This document shows, one piece after another, positions 35,401-47,100 of a DNA stretch of 64,000 nt. Made by a program: the position numbers and the translations under genes. The notes beneath the pieces are model-generated. The model was not told the origin of the DNA and ran no database searches. It worked only from the letters and a program-made list of their open reading frames with translations. Each line of letters opens with the position of its first letter. Position 1 is the stretch's first letter. Source of the DNA: Takakia lepidozioides (lineage: Eukaryota; Streptophyta; Takakiopsida; Takakiales; Takakiaceae); the NCBI GenBank assembly GCA_030704615.1, contig CM060731.1, positions 12,586,001-12,650,000 of the forward strand, read 5' to 3'.

Positions 35401-36107
35401 AGGTTCTGATCGGTTGTTGGGTTTGAGAGAGAGAGAGAGAGATGGCAGGGATGATGTCGAGGTTACAGCAGCCCGTATGGGCCATCGGCTCCGTGCACTG
35501 TAAGACCAGGATGGCCCCGATTGTTTCTCCCGGAAGGTGTTGTGCGTGCCCAGGTAGTGATATTCCGTTGAACGCCCACGAATGTTTTTTCTCATGCGCA
35601 GACTATAGTCCCAAATGTACACGGTGGTTGTGAATTATTTTGGAAAGAATGCAGACTCACATATATATCCCTGTTCGCACACGGACTCGGATGTTTTCAC
35701 ATGTGTCATTCTTATTGTGGTTTACCTTGTGTCTATTCTCCCAATATTATAATGTGCAACGTGTTAGTGCATTACGATCCATACAAGATGAGGGATGGAG
35801 GGACTCTAAACAATTTCTGAGAACTGCCACCTTTCCCCTTCCTACTTCCCCTGGGCTGGATGACCAAAAAACGAGTAGGGGTTTAGGGTTTAGGTGCAGG
35901 TCGAAGAATTGAAAATTAGTCTTTGAATTCATGCTGTCAGCTCAGCAGATGACAGTGGGTTACTCGAATCAAGAACCAAAGTAACGATAGTGAAAATTAA
36001 AGACTTCTATTATTGTTTACAGACTGCATTAATCATAGCTTTGAAACTGACTCTTCAAGAAAAATCTCTCGGCCTTTCACTGCTTCTGACTCTCGCTACA
36101 AAATCCA

Positions 36108-38737
36108 ATGTTGCACCCTGCAGCCAGGGATACAATGTCAAGGCCTTGCCTCAGGCATGCAGCAATGGTGGGAAAATTCAGTCCGTTGAAAGGCTCCCTA
36201 TTATTAGCAGAAGACAGGAGGAGGCTTCTGAATGAGATACCTCGATGCCAGAGAACATTTTCTAAGGGAACAGCCAGGTGCCTAGCAGCTGGAACTTCAG
36301 TGCCACAGGGGGCTGGATGGGAATCGGACGTGGACGTGAGTGTACCTTCCGCTGCAGGTAGAAGAGAGATGAAGTGAGATCTTTCTTGGCTTTCTTTTGT
36401 CCATTGGGTTTGTTCTTTGCACTGCTTGTTCACCCTGAGTTTCAAGAAATTCTAGCCTGTGTATGGTGATATACTTGAGGGATGAGGCCATATTTTTCTG
36501 TGCCATGGGGTTTTGGTGTCCTTAGCAAGAAGGAGCCACCAGGTGACCAGGCAGTATCAAATGTGAGTAGGACTGATTTTGCATTAATTTGGCCTATGTG
36601 AAGTAATTGGTGGGCTGTCAGAGTGAGACAGTATCAGACACGAGGGGTGTCTATGTTTCATCCTGATCTGAGCATGTTGTGCCTAGGCTGTCTAGTTTAT
36701 ATGGGTCTTGGGCCTTTGTCCCAGTGGCATCTCAGGGGTGGGGGGAATATATTGCAGATGTGACCCTGGCTCAGAAGGTACGGGCCTTTGCATTTTACTT
36801 GACAACATTTCTGGTGGCGGCACCTCTTTTCCTGGTGATGCTGGTGTTGCAGCCCTTTGTGCTTGTGTTTGACAAGCACCGCCGCAAGGCCCAACACCTC
36901 ATGAACAAGGTCTATGCCTGTGAGACCTTGAAAATTGGCTTGCAGATCCCTCTCTCTCTCTCTCTCTCTTTCTTTACTTGCCACAAGGCTACGGAAATCC
37001 TCTTATGAGTACATTCTCTCTCTCTCTCTCTCCCTCAATCCCCAGTCTCTGCACCTCTGTTCGCCCACTTTGAAAATCTTGAGGCTGAGCCTAAGGCCCT
37101 GGCCCTGGCCCAGTTGGGTTCTAATGGCTGGGCAGTTTTCGTCGGGCAAGTTTGTGTGAAGGGCTTTCTAGAGGATATCTAGAAAACCCGACCTAATTGT
37201 CTTTATCTTGATAGGTCACGCTACCAGAGTGATCCCCTCACAAAGGTAGTATCTGTTCAGAAGACGTCTTTTGCTGTAGCCTTGTGGCCTTAGACCCCTC
37301 GCTCAGTTTGGGCGGAACAAAATACATTCTAGGTTGCACAGATAGATACTGAGATTGTAAGGTGCAAATGCTTGCTTCAGGTTTGGGCAACGGTGACAGC
37401 TTTTTTCTTCTACAAAACAGAGATTGAAGGTTCTGAAAATTTGCCCTCACCTGATGAGGGTGCTGTGTATATAGCTAACCACCAAAGCTTTCTGGATATT
37501 TACACATTGTTCCAGCTGGGACGGCCATTCAAATTCATCAGCAAAACTAGCAATTTCTTAATCCCTATCATTGGGTGGTCCATGTACCTGACTGGGCATG
37601 TGCCCTTGAAGCGCATGGACAAAAGAAGCCAAATGGTGGGTAACTCTTCAATTGAGTGTTAGATTTGATACTTGTGGATTTTGTGAACAGGAGCTGGCTT
37701 GGGTTTGGCAGTCTCTTTTATCTGAGAATAGCTTGTCTCGCAGATATTGTGGGCTGTGATGGCAACTCTACTGTAAAGTTTTATATTTTGCAACATTTCC
37801 TTGCCTACTCCAGAGTAGCATCTCACCATGACTTCTTCACTTGCATGTAAAGTGGGCGGCCAGGCTTAAATATCAGTAGTATGGGATGGCAGTTGATCTC
37901 TCTGACATTCAGGGTGTTGGGGACCTTCTAGATCTCAATGAGGGAGATAGCATGTTTGAAGCTGAAATGGTTGACCATGTCCCCACTGGTGGTCAAAATA
38001 TCTAAGCTACCTCTTTGCGAATGCAGCCATATATAGCTACTATTTGTAAGTATGATCTAGCCAATGTAATCTGGTTTTGTTGCTGCCTTGTGTACAGGAA
38101 TGCTTGAAGACATGCCTGAAGCTGGTGAAGCAGGGTGTCCCTGTGTTGTTTTTTCCTGAGGGAACTCGCACTATGGATGGCAAAATGGCTGCTTTCAAGG
38201 TAAGCTTGTTGGATTCAGATCAGGGAGTGGAGTGTTACTCAAAAGAGGGGAGTAAGTTCAACAGACTACCAAGCAGTACCGTTGCTTCTTCTGCTCTCCA
38301 CATTCTGGGCTCCTGCTGTCCCCAGAATCAGATTGAAAAAATCCTGGCTGAATCCACATTGATCCAACCATTGCAATTACCTCTGATACAATTCTGTGAC
38401 TAGGTTGTGAGGGGAGCTTTTTCCCACGAGTCCTCGGTTTCTCTTTTTCTCCCAACCAGCGGATAGGTGCATTGCTGCTGATTGCCATCTTGTATGTGGG
38501 TTGGCACAGAAAGGGGCGTTCACAGTGGCAGCCAAGGGAGGGGTTCCAGTGGTACCCATTAGTTTGATAGGGACTGGCAAACTTATGCCCAATGGTTTGG
38601 AAAGCTCACTACGACCTGGCACTGTCAGAGTAATTATTCACCCTCCCTTGCGTGGAAGCGACGCAGACACGCTCTGTGATGAATCAAGGGCTGTGATAGC
38701 TGAGACCCTGCTGAAGCATGGTCTTCCTGTGCATTAA
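36108..38737 (+). CDS. LPAT1: Plastid lysophosphatidic acid acyltransferase (1-acyl-sn-glycerol-3-phosphate acyltransferase)
   Basis: Transfers an acyl group to lysophosphatidic acid to make phosphatidic acid in the plastid glycerolipid pathway. Exons 36,108-36,335, 36,736-36,909, 37,381-37,635, 38,098-38,199 and 38,510-38,737 keep phase and give 328 residues. The first exon is Arg/Ser-rich and fits a transit peptide. Exon 2 holds a hydrophobic segment (LTTFLVAAPLFLVMLVLQPF). The PlsC motifs are NHQSFLD (H168...D173), the GHVPLKRMD block, FPEGTR (238-243) and VPVVPISLIGTGK. The tail IHPPLRGSDADTLCDESR is like the plastid enzyme of seed plants. An upstream ATG at 35,442 followed by a donor near 35,554 could be an alternative first exon, but I could not join it in phase. 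Intron 2 contains LINE fragments. Confidence 0.92.
36945..37335 (+). mobile_element. Nested LINE family A fragments in LPAAT intron 2
   Basis: A LINE 3' terminus (GCCACAAGGCTACGG, CTTATGAGTACATT, TC run) at 36,980-37,035 is itself preceded by a TC run at 36,950. An ORF2 C-terminal piece at about 37,040-37,258 (matching CVKGFLEDIWKT of the 5.5 kb copy, with a stop inside) follows. At 37,262-37,330 the same terminus appears in reverse (TTGCTGTAGCCTTGTGGCC). This means at least two insertions in opposite orientations. Confidence 0.75.
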
Positions 38738-39484
38738 AACTTTAAGCAATTCTTCAGTTACAGAGAATCCCTTGTCACATATATTCACTCAACTTTTTTC
38801 AGGGTGCAATGTTTGCAACGTCTGTGCTTGTGGGGTTCAGTGGAACTGCTCTGTATGTGTCTTTGTCTTTGTCTCTTTAAACCTGTAAGTGCTTTGTACT
38901 TGGCTGTGTGGTAGTCCAGTGAGAGAAGGGGGCCGTATCCTGGTGGATGAAATCCATGTGGTGGCAGGAAAGCAAGTATCCTATGTCCACTTCTGCCACC
39001 AGGCTACAGGAGTGCACAATGGAACGTCTGAGGTGAGCTGAATAGGAGATGCACCATTTTTCATCTAACTGGTTAAGTGCCAGAGCCTTCGAAAGTCGCA
39101 ACAATCTCTTTGCCTTAGGTTTCTATGTTCATTTGCCAGTGCATATGGCCATTCTAAGCAGGAACAATCATGCCAATGTTTTTAAGAGAATGACAATTCT
39201 GATATAATTGCAGTGTGTGATGGGTTTAGACAAAGACGAGAGCTCAGAATTCCCACCAGAATTTTGAGCTTGTCAGACAAATCTTACCTGAGCATTTGAA
39301 CAAGGTGTGAGAGGGCTTATGTCATTGCTACTGTACACAATATTTGATTGCTTGTTTTATGTGACCTTTCCATGTCCTTTTCTATCCACCTTTGTCATGG
39401 GCCTGGCACATATCAAACCAGATGCTTGGGGGAATGGACATTTGTTTCCTTGTCACATGTTCGAGGTTCTGTTCCACAACGACA
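38738..39484. other. Spacer downstream of LPAAT
   Basis: The 3' UTR of LPAAT and non-coding sequence up to the LINE copy. No domain or repeat recognised. Confidence 0.5.
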
Positions 39485-40262
39485 CATGCACAGAGAGAGG
39501 GAGAGAGAGAGAGAATGTACTCATGAGTCTTTGTTTGCAGTAGCCTTGTGGCCGTAGACCTGCGCCCAATTTGGACGGAAAAGATGTACTCATAAGACTT
39601 TGTGTGCCGTAGCCTTGTGGCCACCCGCGCCCAGTTTGGGCGGAACAAAAGGGACCAGAAACTACCTTTATGATGGACTCACTCCGGTAGTATGACTTAC
39701 CTCGATACAAACAATTGGTGCGGGCTTTCCATATATCCTCTAGGAAGCTCTTCACTCCAGCATCAAGAGACAATGTTCTTGATTGTCCTGAAGAGGGTCA
39801 TTGTCTGGTGAGAACATCCCGGACAATGTATCAGAAAATGGATATTGTCTTCAGGTTGCCCGCACATCTGGCAGTTACAATCTCCTCTGCATCTGTTTAT
39901 TGTTCAAAGGTAGGCTTCCTGCCCCGAGGTTAAATTTCAGTCTAGTGCCAAGGGTAGGCAGGCCCTTGAGATCATCCTTAAGGTCCTTGCCCATGTCACA
40001 GACCTGGAAACAAGTTCAGGGAAGTCATATGCCTAACTTCATTTTCTTCAGACAGTCTTGGGGCGTCCGACATGGCTTTGGACACAACTCCCTCCAGGTC
40101 AGCTTTATCCAGTAGGGTCAATTCATCAGGACTGTATTCAGATACTTGAAGATCTCATCTACCTTTTCCCGCCAGGACTTGGCCTGTTTAACAGGACGGT
40201 CTTGCTTCCAAGAAATAGATTCGATTATCTTAGGGTATCTGGTATGAGGCATGTTTGGACCG

Positions 40263-40304
<42 letters not shown>

Positions 40305-40310
40305 GAGAGG
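39485..40310 (-). mobile_element. LINE family A, 5'-truncated minus-strand copy
   Basis: The reverse complement runs from about 40,260 to 39,485 and parallels the 4.9-5.9 kb copy. It carries the segment before the knuckle, the knuckle CQMCGQPEDNIHF, then SLDAGVKSFLEDIWKARTNC and the terminus. The GGCCACAAGGCTAC terminus is present twice (39,540-39,640), and the element ends in a GA/TC microsatellite at 39,487-39,513. A second (GA)n lies at its 5' side (40,266-40,310). Several frame breaks make it inactive. Confidence 0.85.
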
Positions 40311-41183
40311 CAATGGATACCAGGAGGTCAGTTTACTTGGAGGAGAAGGAAGTAGGAGTGGGCGTATGGCAAGTGAGCAGATTGTTGGTGGCCTGTGTGG
40401 TGTCTCGTAACACTCGACTTGCCTCTGCCAAAAAATCTTCCTGAGCTTGCAGACATAATGATGCCTGACAGTGCCCCAAGAACCCCAGAAATTGGTAAGT
40501 TGGAATCCCTCAATAATTTTGTGCCATTGCATTCATCAACAAGTTAGTATGTGTTGATCTTGGTCACACTTGCAGTTGGTTAGACTTGGCCTGAGTACTA
40601 TGAAGACAATAGGAAACACCCTTTGGCAGTTGCAATATGGAAAAACTCAGCACCTCTAATGCCCTGGCGATGTCCTTTGTGCTGACTATGAGTAATTTCT
40701 AGTCCATGGCTGGACAGACAGCTGCAGACTTGGAATTGAATTGCATCAGCAACTACAGTTATCCAGAGAGGTATCGATGGGAGATAGGAAGAAACCTCGA
40801 TGTTTTCCACAACAAATTGTCCGGACCAACGATATGTCTGTGACTTGTTGGAAATCGTTGAAGTTACAGGCCCAATCACTTGTCTGCCTGCCTTGTTTTT
40901 TTGCAGCGAAAAGTCATAGCTGCAGCATGGAAGTCATGGTTAAAGAGAGCACGCTTTAGACTTGCTTCTATGTCTAAGTTGTTGCTCTACTATCCATGTA
41001 GCCCTCTGTAGACATTTCTTTCTTTCATCTCATTTCAATTCATTTCATTTCTCTATGTTCCCCAAGTGGCCTGTTTTCAAAGGTGTCCTGTCTCTGTATT
41101 TTGCAGATGTGCGTGATTATATCTCATTATCAAAAGTAAGGCTCAACCTGAGAAGCATATGTATTGTCAAATGTAGTTAAATC
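40311..41183. other. Spacer between LINE and FBF1
   Basis: No clear coding sequence. It could hold a terminal FBF1 exon, because the last recognised exon ends in a strong donor-like AAG|GTAAGA, but no conserved C-terminal FBF1 motif was found here. Confidence 0.4.
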
Positions 41184-44100
41184 TTACCTTGAAGGGACCT
41201 CGATGAGTTGACCTCTTGTATCAAGCACAGAGCGTGGTGAATGACGTGAGGTAGCTGAACCCCTCAACCCCTGAGATGCATCGAGACCCACCTCTTTTTT
41301 TTTAACGGACAGCTGTTGCCTTTCTATGGCCAACTTTAGTCTCTCTTCGTCATGCTTTCTCTTCAACTCCATCAACTCTTTCTGAGCCAATTGTGCCTGC
41401 AGTGACAGTGAAGAGGATGTCGATGTATTGTGCGGCACTAAAGGTTGGGGAGGGTACTCCTCCAAGGACCAAAAAGTACCATAGAAATGCAACCTACAGA
41501 TATGTTATTAAAGTTACTCTTCAGCACCGTCTTTCCTGAGAGCAAGTTTGAATGGGCCTTGGTCTTGTCATTTATATCTTTACCCAAGGTGCTCATTTTT
41601 TCCCTCAAGGTTGCTGACCTGTGTGGCAGGTGTAAAGTTTTCCCGTAGAATGGGGAAGGAAACAGACCTGGGCACGCTGGGCATCTATATCATTATATCG
41701 GTGGGATGTCTCATGGTGCAGCGATTCGGCCTCCATCCTCAGTTGTGCTGCTGCTTTCTTCATCTCTATTGCACCTTCAACCTTCTGCTGTGCCTGTGGA
41801 ACATGCATTACCAGTTTGTGGAGTTTCTTGGCTATTAATCCCACTACAACCCCACCCCTTGTTGATCCCTCTGAATTACTGCTCAGTTATGAAGGTTGGG
41901 TTTCAGGGGTTCGTTATGTGAATCATTGTCTTCACTTCTTTGAATGGGGGAAGGAGCAATTGTTTCCACAGGGTAGGATTCTCTCTAGGTTGTCGATCTC
42001 AAGCCTCAGCACAGGAGGGACTATGGCAGTCAGATGTAGTGTCAAAGTGCCCGGCGTGGATTATTCGGGTTATGTGACAGGAGGACGTTAGTTACAGGAG
42101 TTCACCAAGAGGGGAGATGCGCAGAACAATACCTGAAGACCAAAGGCTTGCAAATTGGTGACATCGCGCTCAAAGGCATGGCGCTGAAGCTCAAGCTCAT
42201 GCCTCCCTTCTTCCACTTCTTGGGCAATTTCAGCAGCCATCTCCCGTGCCCTTTCCAGTTCAGTACGCTGCTTTGCCATATCGTCTGCTTCTGGACATAG
42301 AAGGTGAAAATTTGAAGTGTTGGGTTGCATAGCTGTATCCAGGTATGTCCGGTGTGTTTAAGAAGCACTTCGGGTACTCACAGCTGCAAGGTGTCCTCTA
42401 AGGAGCCCAAAATGTCTCCCTCATCTCATAGAGAGATTGGGGGGGATCCCGTAAAGTATAGAGAAAATTTTCCAATCCATAACAGGCGGTATCTGCAGGT
42501 GAGGAGGATACCAGACTGCATACGAGCAGCTTGTTCCAGCAGTTGTTTCTCAATGGCTGATTCTGTCAGCATTGCTTGCTCCTTCATATGAAGCACAGCC
42601 TCCCTTTCTGCTGCAGTCTCCTTCCTTTCCTGTTATTTACAGTCTCCCACTACATGAGCCACATCTAAGATTTATGCAGACTTTGTACAAGTTCAAAATC
42701 AGACTTGGATATGCACTTGAGCTTTTCTACTTCTCTGGTTCTACAGTTTGCTTTCACACTGGTGTCCAATCGGCCTCTCGCTTCTCCCTCTCTTCCCAAG
42801 CACAATGTAATGAATATATCTCTCTCTTTGCTCTGTCCAGTAGCCTCAAGGCTCCTGTAAGCAAACACTGCTGGACTCATTTCTTTGCTTTTCTTCTGTT
42901 GACAAGACTGTTGTGGCAAAGGAACAAAGAGTGGCAGGTTCAAGCACTTGGGGATGAGAGGAAATTGATCCTCTGATTGCAGGTGTGAAGAAACCAGCTC
43001 CTAAAAACATCAGAAGTAATGCACAGAGGAAGGGGAATAGATCCACCTCCATGCACTTGGCGAAGAAAGTCTCCTTTTCAAGAAAACACATGTTGCGCAT
43101 CTCCTCTAGTTTGTGCCGAGCGGTGGCTAGATCTGCCAAGGATTGCGCACGCTCAGCCTGCAGGGATTCCTGTTTGACAGGCGAACACATGTCAACTATA
43201 GATGCATCGGTTTTTATGGAGGAACTACTCTAATACCTGGCACTCTTGTGGGTTAACCCTGTTCCTCTGATGCAGAGTTGTCTCCCACATCACCTGGCTT
43301 AATTTCAGGATTACTGGAGGAGAAGGAATCAATACCTGCATTGATTGAAGATGGAGATGTTCCTGGTGAAGGCGATCCTTTTCCTCCATTTGCATAGTCT
43401 TCATCTCCTTCACACTTGCCTCCAGCATACCCACCAACCCTTCCAACTGCACCCCCAAAGGCCATCTCATGGGTAACCAGGTGCAGCTGTCCATTAGTAC
43501 AGTATGCAATGTGACTGCATGAAAAGTGCATTACCTCAGATTATGATTAGTTTCATGTTTGTACATATTTCACATTATATCTGGTTCCTAACATAGGCTG
43601 TTGGAAAGTATGACAAAAAGAGGGAGAGGGAGGTTGGTAGATTGGGTGCTGACGGTGTTGGAAAGAATGAGTTGAAATTTACATGTGTACGGATGGTGTC
43701 AGATCGCATCTCCCAGTGATTCATGGATCCTTTTTGTTCAGCAACAGAGCTATCCAACACGTCCATCCAAGTGGCCTTGTCTTTGATGCACAGCTCTCTC
43801 TCGACGACCATGGCTTCTTGCACCACCTTTACTCTGGCTGACCAGTCGTCTGCCTTTATGACTAGTTTTCCCAACATCTCCATTGTGACCTTGTGGTCTG
43901 CCAAGAGTTTCCTCTACACATTTGAAAATTTGAACACATATTACTAGGAATAATACAGCTTAGTTGGGCAGTGCCCTTCACTGTAATCCAAGATGATGAA
44001 ATTATAGTCAGCAAAGGACATACCATAGTGCAAGGTAATCTCACTATGCTAGGCGATCCAATTGTGCTCTCATGTCAGGTCTATAAAGTTAGTTCTGATC

Positions 44101-47100
44101 TGCGAGATGCTGCAGATTGTCAAGCGGATGGTTCTGTGTTCACCTCAATATCGAGTTGAGTTTCCTTGCTTTCAAGTTCATGTGCATGCAAAGCCTTCAC
44201 CATCTCCATCTGACACAACAGGTATTTTCCTTGCCAAATCAACTCAAGAGATCCTTGGGTGAATATCCAATTAACTTGATGCTATGGGTAAACAATATAT
44301 TTCTTGAGAATTGTGGAAGGCAAGGACAACTGCCACTGGGGAACTTCTCAGACTGGCTTCTGAAGAGTTTGTATCTGGCAATACTGGACATGAAAACACA
44401 TGTTCTATCCAACGGTGAGCAGTATATTTCTGGTCCTCTTACAATGTCAATTCTAAACAGTCTCAATTGCAGGTGAGCCCCTCGTAGCTCAAAGAAATCC
44501 CTTGTTTGTTTTCCAGACTTACTGTACGAAAGGCTTTAATAGGGTAAGTCAGAGAATCAAGATGCCCCTACCTCTTGTTCATGAATCCTTTTGAGTGAAT
44601 CTAGCTTTTCCTCAGCCAGAATGGAGGTGTTCTTTAGCAACTGGACCTCCGATGACAGCTGGGCAGCCAGGCGCTGTGCCTCCTCTCTTTCCATCCCAAA
44701 CTGTTTCAATACCACTTCTTCCTGTGCTACCTCCATATCCGAAATCTCTTTCTCAAATCTCAACCTTTCGTTTTCGACTCGCAGGACCTAAGAGAAATAT
44801 GATAGCACCGAATCAGAACTCATTGTTTAATTTGCTGTGCCTCTTTCACAAGACGTATGAATAATCTGAACACATCTGTTGTAACTTAAAGAACTCTGGA
44901 AATTTTCTTTCACGTCCACAGGTTCAAGATTGGGAAATGACGGACCTCTTCCTTCAATGCAATGTTTTCATCTTGTAGCTTTTTCGTCTCATTTGCAAGT
45001 TTCTCTCTCTCACTCTTTCCTCCCTCCCTTACAGCAACTGCTTGGCGGAGCTCCTCTGCAAGGGCTTCTCTTTCGTTCTTGGCTTCTTCTATCAGCTCCT
45101 CCTTTTCTCTCTTTCTGAGTTCTGTCATCTCCTCCCTTTCTCTTTCAGAATGTAATTTGTCAGCATCAAGCTTTGCCTGCAGATAAAACTCACATGGTCA
45201 TCTCTTTCAGAACTGTCGCATGTACAGTGACAGGTATGTCTAATGCCTGTCTAATGCTTGTTAAGAAAGGAAATTACTAGTGATGGATCTAGGCATGAGC
45301 TGGGACGTCCAGTATTGTGGTGGATCCCTATGGGTCATGATCGTTCAGTATGTCTCTCGATTTCCACATCCAAAGCACCAAATGCTCTTACTCAAAACAG
45401 CACATATGATGGTCTTAGAGATCTTATTTTGAGGACAGTAATTTATTACCTGTAGATTGTTTCTTTCAGCGATCAACTGATCCATGAACGCCGCCTCTCT
45501 CTTGTTCATGTTGATGTCTCCCTCTTCATTAGCTACAGGGACTGTTTTTAATTTGCCTGATGAGCTCTCTGTAATCTGCAACCAGGCACAACAGTCAGAA
45601 AGCAAAGGTTGGGTGGACAGTCTACTTGACCTATGTATTCTCTATGTTCAGAATAAGGGTGCCACCTGTTTATAAAGCAAACAAGATAGCAACGCGAGCC
45701 CTCTCTTGTTGTGCGATATTACTGAAACACGGAGGGGACAAGGCAAGAGACAGGAGCAGTAGAGGAGACGAGCTTTGGGAGAGTGGAAGAACTGCAATCA
45801 TGAGACACTGCTTCCATGCCTTCTGTCCAAAAAATCCTTGGATGGATCACAAAGGGGGTGAGGAGGAGGAGAGAGGGGGGAAAGAGCTGCAGTATTTGCG
45901 GTGGAAGAGACATAAAACTACAGTGGAAAACACATCCCAAAATGCAACTTACTCTCTATAGATGCTTGTAAAGAAGAGAAAGGACCGACAATCAGTTGAG
46001 GCCTGGGGAGAAATGAAATGGGGAGAGTGAGGGCAGCTTTGTTGGCAGTGAGAGCAAAGATGGAGGCTAAGTTTTGATTTGTTAAGCTTACGCGGTGGGC
46101 TATGTCAACTAACCTCATGAGCTAGGAAGGGCACAAACGACAGCAGGAAGCATGTATGCTGGGACAGCTTTCAGGTGATGACCCTAAAACAAACCTGTAG
46201 TGGTGTAGATTGGACCAGTTTAGCTTGAGAACTGGCGTTCTGTCGGGTCTCTACACTCCGAATGGGTAACTCAGGATTCGGATGTTCTTCAGACCTATCT
46301 GGATGTTCCACAATGTAGTTATAGTCATTACAACCAAAATCTATCCAGCTGTTTTAGTTGCATCATCCTTTTCTTCCTACAAGCTCAACTACAATCCTCG
46401 CTTGACTGGCAGCTTACCTGCATGAGCCGTTAACTCTTAGACAATCCTTGAGCGATAGCTGCTTTTGGGCTGCTTGTGGAGGGTCCCTCTCTTATTCTTG
46501 TTTGTTTCTTTCTCTTGTCTCATAAGCTCTTTGAGCTTTCCATGGACGCTGTTAAGTGCCATTTCAGCTCTCTCTAAAAATACCTTGTTCTGCCCAAACT
46601 GGGCATGGGGTCTATGGCCACAAGGCTACAACCAACCGCATCTTATGAGTACTCTGCATGATAAGAAAATTTCCCATCGTTAATTTGCACTGCAGGAATC
46701 AAGAGAGCCACGGACGAATGTGAAATGTTCCAAAAAGAAGAATGATCCATTAGCAACCCACCAATGAGGACCTTGGCAACCGTTTGTTGGTGGTCTAGAG
46801 GCAAAGTCATTAATTTGATCGAAGTTCTCCTGGGAACTGAGGTGCTGCTTGTCACCACCACAGTTTCGTGTTTGCTTTCTTGACTTCTCAAAGGTGAGAG
46901 ATTTGCTGAATTTGCAGGCTCAGAGACAGTTGCTGGGACCTCCCTGATGTTCGGACCCTCATTGGTTCCCCCGGTTGCTGGGATATCTGTTAGATTGAAA
47001 AGAGCTTTTCGCCGTCCAGCAACAGGTGATCTTCGTGCACCCATGGTGAGAATTGAAGGTTGATATCCTCCAAAATCTGATGAGGATGCCACTTTGGGAT

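Noticed and set aside
35442-35553. First exon of the plastid LPAAT
   Set aside because: The ATG and donor are plausible, but no acceptor joined it in phase to the 36,108 exon, so the gene was started at 36,108.
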